Assembly (NCBI GenBank): GCA_022779465.1
Contig: JALFTB010000028.1
Location: 1 to 7,833 of the forward strand
Direction: 5' to 3'
Length of the DNA stretch: 7,833 bases
Origin: CAG-533 sp022779465
GTDB taxonomy: Bacteria; Bacillota_I; Bacilli_A; RF39; UBA660
The position numbers and the translations under genes are program-made. The notes under the pieces were generated by a model that made no database searches, was not told the DNA's origin, and worked only from the letters and a program-made list of their open reading frames with translations. Below, in pieces: positions 6,198 to 7,833 of this stretch (position 1 is the stretch's first letter; each line of letters starts with the position of its first letter).

Positions 6198-6224
6198 TTA
6201 GCACTCTATATTGACAAGTGCTAA
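6198..6224. promoter_or_regulatory. CIRCE operator (HrcA binding site)
   Basis: TTAGCACTC, nine bases, then AAGTGCTAA. This matches the CIRCE consensus TTAGCACTC-N9-GAGTGCTAA at 17 of 18 arm positions, the exception being A for G at 6216. HrcA, the heat-shock repressor known to bind CIRCE, would cover the -35 box of the clpB promoter. The hrcA gene is not in this window. Confidence 0.93.
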
Positions 6225-6238
6225 AATATGAGTATAAT
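6211..6238 (+). promoter_or_regulatory. Promoter of clpB
   Basis: A perfect -35 TTGACA (6211-6216) and a perfect -10 TATAAT (6233-6238) have a 16-base spacer. The -35 begins in the CIRCE spacer and its last base is the first base of the 3' arm, so repressor and RNA polymerase would compete. Transcription would start near 6245. Confidence 0.82.
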
Positions 6239-6266
6239 ATAGGTTGTGAATAAGGAGGTATAAATT

Positions 6267-7833
6267 ATGTTTAATCAAAATAATGAAGAAGAAAATGTCT
6301 TACTTAAGTATGGACGTAATATAAATGAGGATGTTAAAAATCGTAAGATTGATCCAATAATTGGTCGTGATGAGGAAATTCGTAGTATAACTAGAATTTT
6401 ATCAAGAAAGACTAAAAACAATCCAGTTCTTATTGGTGAACCTGGTGTAGGTAAAACTGCAATTGTTGAAGGTTTAGCACAAAGAATTGTTAAGGGTGAT
6501 GTTCCAGAAAGTTTAAAGAATAAAACTATTTGGGAACTTAATATGGCATCTTTAATTGCTGGTGCTAAGTATCGTGGTGAATTTGAAGAAAGACTTAAAA
6601 AGGTTCTTGATGAAGTTAAAAAGAGTGAAGGTAATTTAATAATGTTTATTGATGAGATTCACTTAATTGTTGGAACTGGTGCAGTTGATGGAGCTATGGA
6701 CACTGGTAATATTTTAAAACCAATGCTTGCTAGAGGTGAAATTCATGTTATAGGTGCAACTACTTTAAATGAATATCGTATGTATATTGAAAAAGATGGA
6801 GCATTAGAACGTAGATTTCAAAAGGTTACAATTGCCGAACCAACTGTAGAAGATACGGTAACTATACTTCGCGGTTTAAAGGAAAGATTTGAAATATATC
6901 ATGGTGTTACTATTCAAGATAAAGCTTTAGTTAGTGCAGCTACTTTATCAAATAGATATATAACAGATAGATTTTTACCAGATAAAGCTATTGATTTAGT
7001 TGATGAAGCTTGTGCAACTATTAGAGTACAAATGGATAGTGTGCCAACATCTTTAGATGAAATTACTAGAAAAATCTTAACCCTTCAAGTTGAAAGAGAA
7101 GCTTTAAAGAAAGAGAAAGATGAACTTTCTGTTAAGAGAATTGAGAAAATTGATAGTGAACTTAGTGAGTTAAAGAAAAAAGAAAAAGATTTAGATGATA
7201 AATGGAAAGCTGAAAAATCTGTTAATGAAGAAATTAAAAAAGTTAAATCTGATATTTCTAGATATTCTTTTGAATTAGAACAAGCAGAAATAAATTATGA
7301 TTTAGAAAAAGCTGCTAAAATTAAAAATGGTACTTTACCAGAGTTAAAGCAAAAACTTGATAATTTAACTAAACAAAGTACAGGTGGTATTTTATCTGAT
7401 GTAGTTACTAGTGAAGATATTGCTGAGGTTATTAGTAAGTGGACTAATATTCCGATTACTAAATTAATGAGTAGTGAAAAAGATAAAATTTTACATTTAG
7501 AAGAAAATTTAAAGAAACGTGTTAAAGGTCAAGATAAAGCTTTAAAATTAGTAGCTGATGCAATTATTCGTTCAAGAAGTGGTATTAAAGATCCTAATAG
7601 ACCAATTGGTTCATTTATGTTTTTAGGTCCAACTGGAGTTGGTAAAACTGAAGTTGCCAGAAGTCTTGCTTATGAACTTTTTGATGATGAACATCACATG
7701 GTTAGAATTGATATGAGTGAATATATGGAAAAATATTCAGTATCAAGATTAATAGGGGCTGCTCCTGGTTATGTGGGTTATGAAGAAGGTGGACAATTAA
7801 CTGAAAAAGTTAGAAGAAATCCATATTCAATTG
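6267..7833 (+). CDS. clpB: ClpB-type disaggregase lacking the N-terminal domain, 3' end outside window
   Basis: This is a Hsp100 AAA+ chaperone that pulls polypeptides out of aggregates with DnaK. The frame is open for 522 codons to the window edge. Seen in order: a short leader, then KYGRNINEDVKNRKIDPIIGRDEEI (14-38); Walker A GEPGVGKT (57-64); pore loop KYRGEFEER (101-109); Walker B MFIDEIH (126-132); arginine finger ERRFQ (181-185); a coiled-coil middle domain (about 260-375); then the second ATPase domain with GPTGVGKT (454-461) and pore loop GYVGYEEGG (501-509). The full-length middle domain argues for ClpB over ClpC. The N-terminal Clp repeat domain, about 150 residues in long ClpB, is absent. 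This start is convincing because AAGGAGG lies eight bases upstream and the CIRCE promoter sits just before it. Expression should rise on heat shock through HrcA release. Confidence 0.95.
   Translation, partial: MFNQNNEEENVLLKYGRNINEDVKNRKIDPIIGRDEEIRSITRILSRKTKNNPVLIGEPGVGKTAIVEGLAQRIVKGDVPESLKNKTIWELNMASLIAGAKYRGEFEERLKKVLDEVKKSEGNLIMFIDEIHLIVGTGAVDGAMDTGNILKPMLARGEIHVIGATTLNEYRMYIEKDGALERRFQKVTIAEPTVEDTVTILRGLKERFEIYHGVTIQDKALVSAATLSNRYITDRFLPDKAIDLVDEACATIRVQMDSVPTSLDEITRKILTLQVEREALKKEKDELSVKRIEKIDSELSELKKKEKDLDDKWKAEKSVNEEIKKVKSDISRYSFELEQAEINYDLEKAAKIKNGTLPELKQKLDNLTKQSTGGILSDVVTSEDIAEVISKWTNIPITKLMSSEKDKILHLEENLKKRVKGQDKALKLVADAIIRSRSGIKDPNRPIGSFMFLGPTGVGKTEVARSLAYELFDDEHHMVRIDMSEYMEKYSVSRLIGAAPGYVGYEEGGQLTEKVRRNPYSI

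Noticed and set aside
1..7833. TGA read as tryptophan, as in Mollicutes
   Set aside because: No in-frame TGA occurs in any gene and all Trp codons are TGG. No gene here stops at TGA either, but seven stops are too few to conclude anything.
1..7833. CRISPR arrays, tRNA or rRNA genes, insertion sequences
   Set aside because: No regularly spaced repeats, cloverleaf sequence, transposase frame or terminal inverted repeats were seen on either strand.

Overview
The window is AT-rich DNA using the standard bacterial code: every Trp codon seen is TGG, and all seven complete stops are TAA or TAG. Family content points to a low-GC Bacillota or Bacilli-like organism, possibly one of the reduced lineages near the Mollicutes. 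The evidence is a SpoVE-type FtsW, a SpoVD-type PBP with a PASTA domain, a YusI-type ArsC-like protein and a CIRCE element. The exact lineage is inference. All genes are on the + strand.

Region 1 (1-1490) is a redox-flavoured operon: the 3' part of a short-chain dehydrogenase, a flavin reductase-rubredoxin fusion two bases later, and an ArsC/Spx-fold thioredoxin-like protein, closed by a strong terminator.

Region 2 (about 1504-5068) looks like a broken piece of the division and cell-wall (dcw) cluster. It holds a penicillin-binding protein truncated exactly at its SxxK active site with the serine missing, then an intact mraY with its own promoter and terminator, and then a 360-base gap where murD would sit in Bacillus. 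That gap holds a promoter, a roughly 240-nt structured RNA ending in a terminator, and no gene. An intact ftsW/spoVE follows. murE, expected between the PBP and mraY, is also absent. MraY makes lipid I. FtsW polymerises lipid II and normally needs a partner transpeptidase, and the partner gene here is dead on paper.

Region 3 (5069-6197) is a self-contained fic gene (probable AMP-transferase) with a near-consensus promoter. Just upstream of that promoter lies a 12-bp motif present once inverted and twice in tandem.

Region 4 (6198 to the end) is a heat-shock unit. A CIRCE operator overlaps the -35 box of a consensus promoter driving clpB, whose product lacks the usual N-terminal domain. The gene runs off the window inside its second ATPase domain.

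The observations most worth following are the RNA in front of ftsW, which can form two mutually exclusive structures, and the precise loss of the PBP active site.
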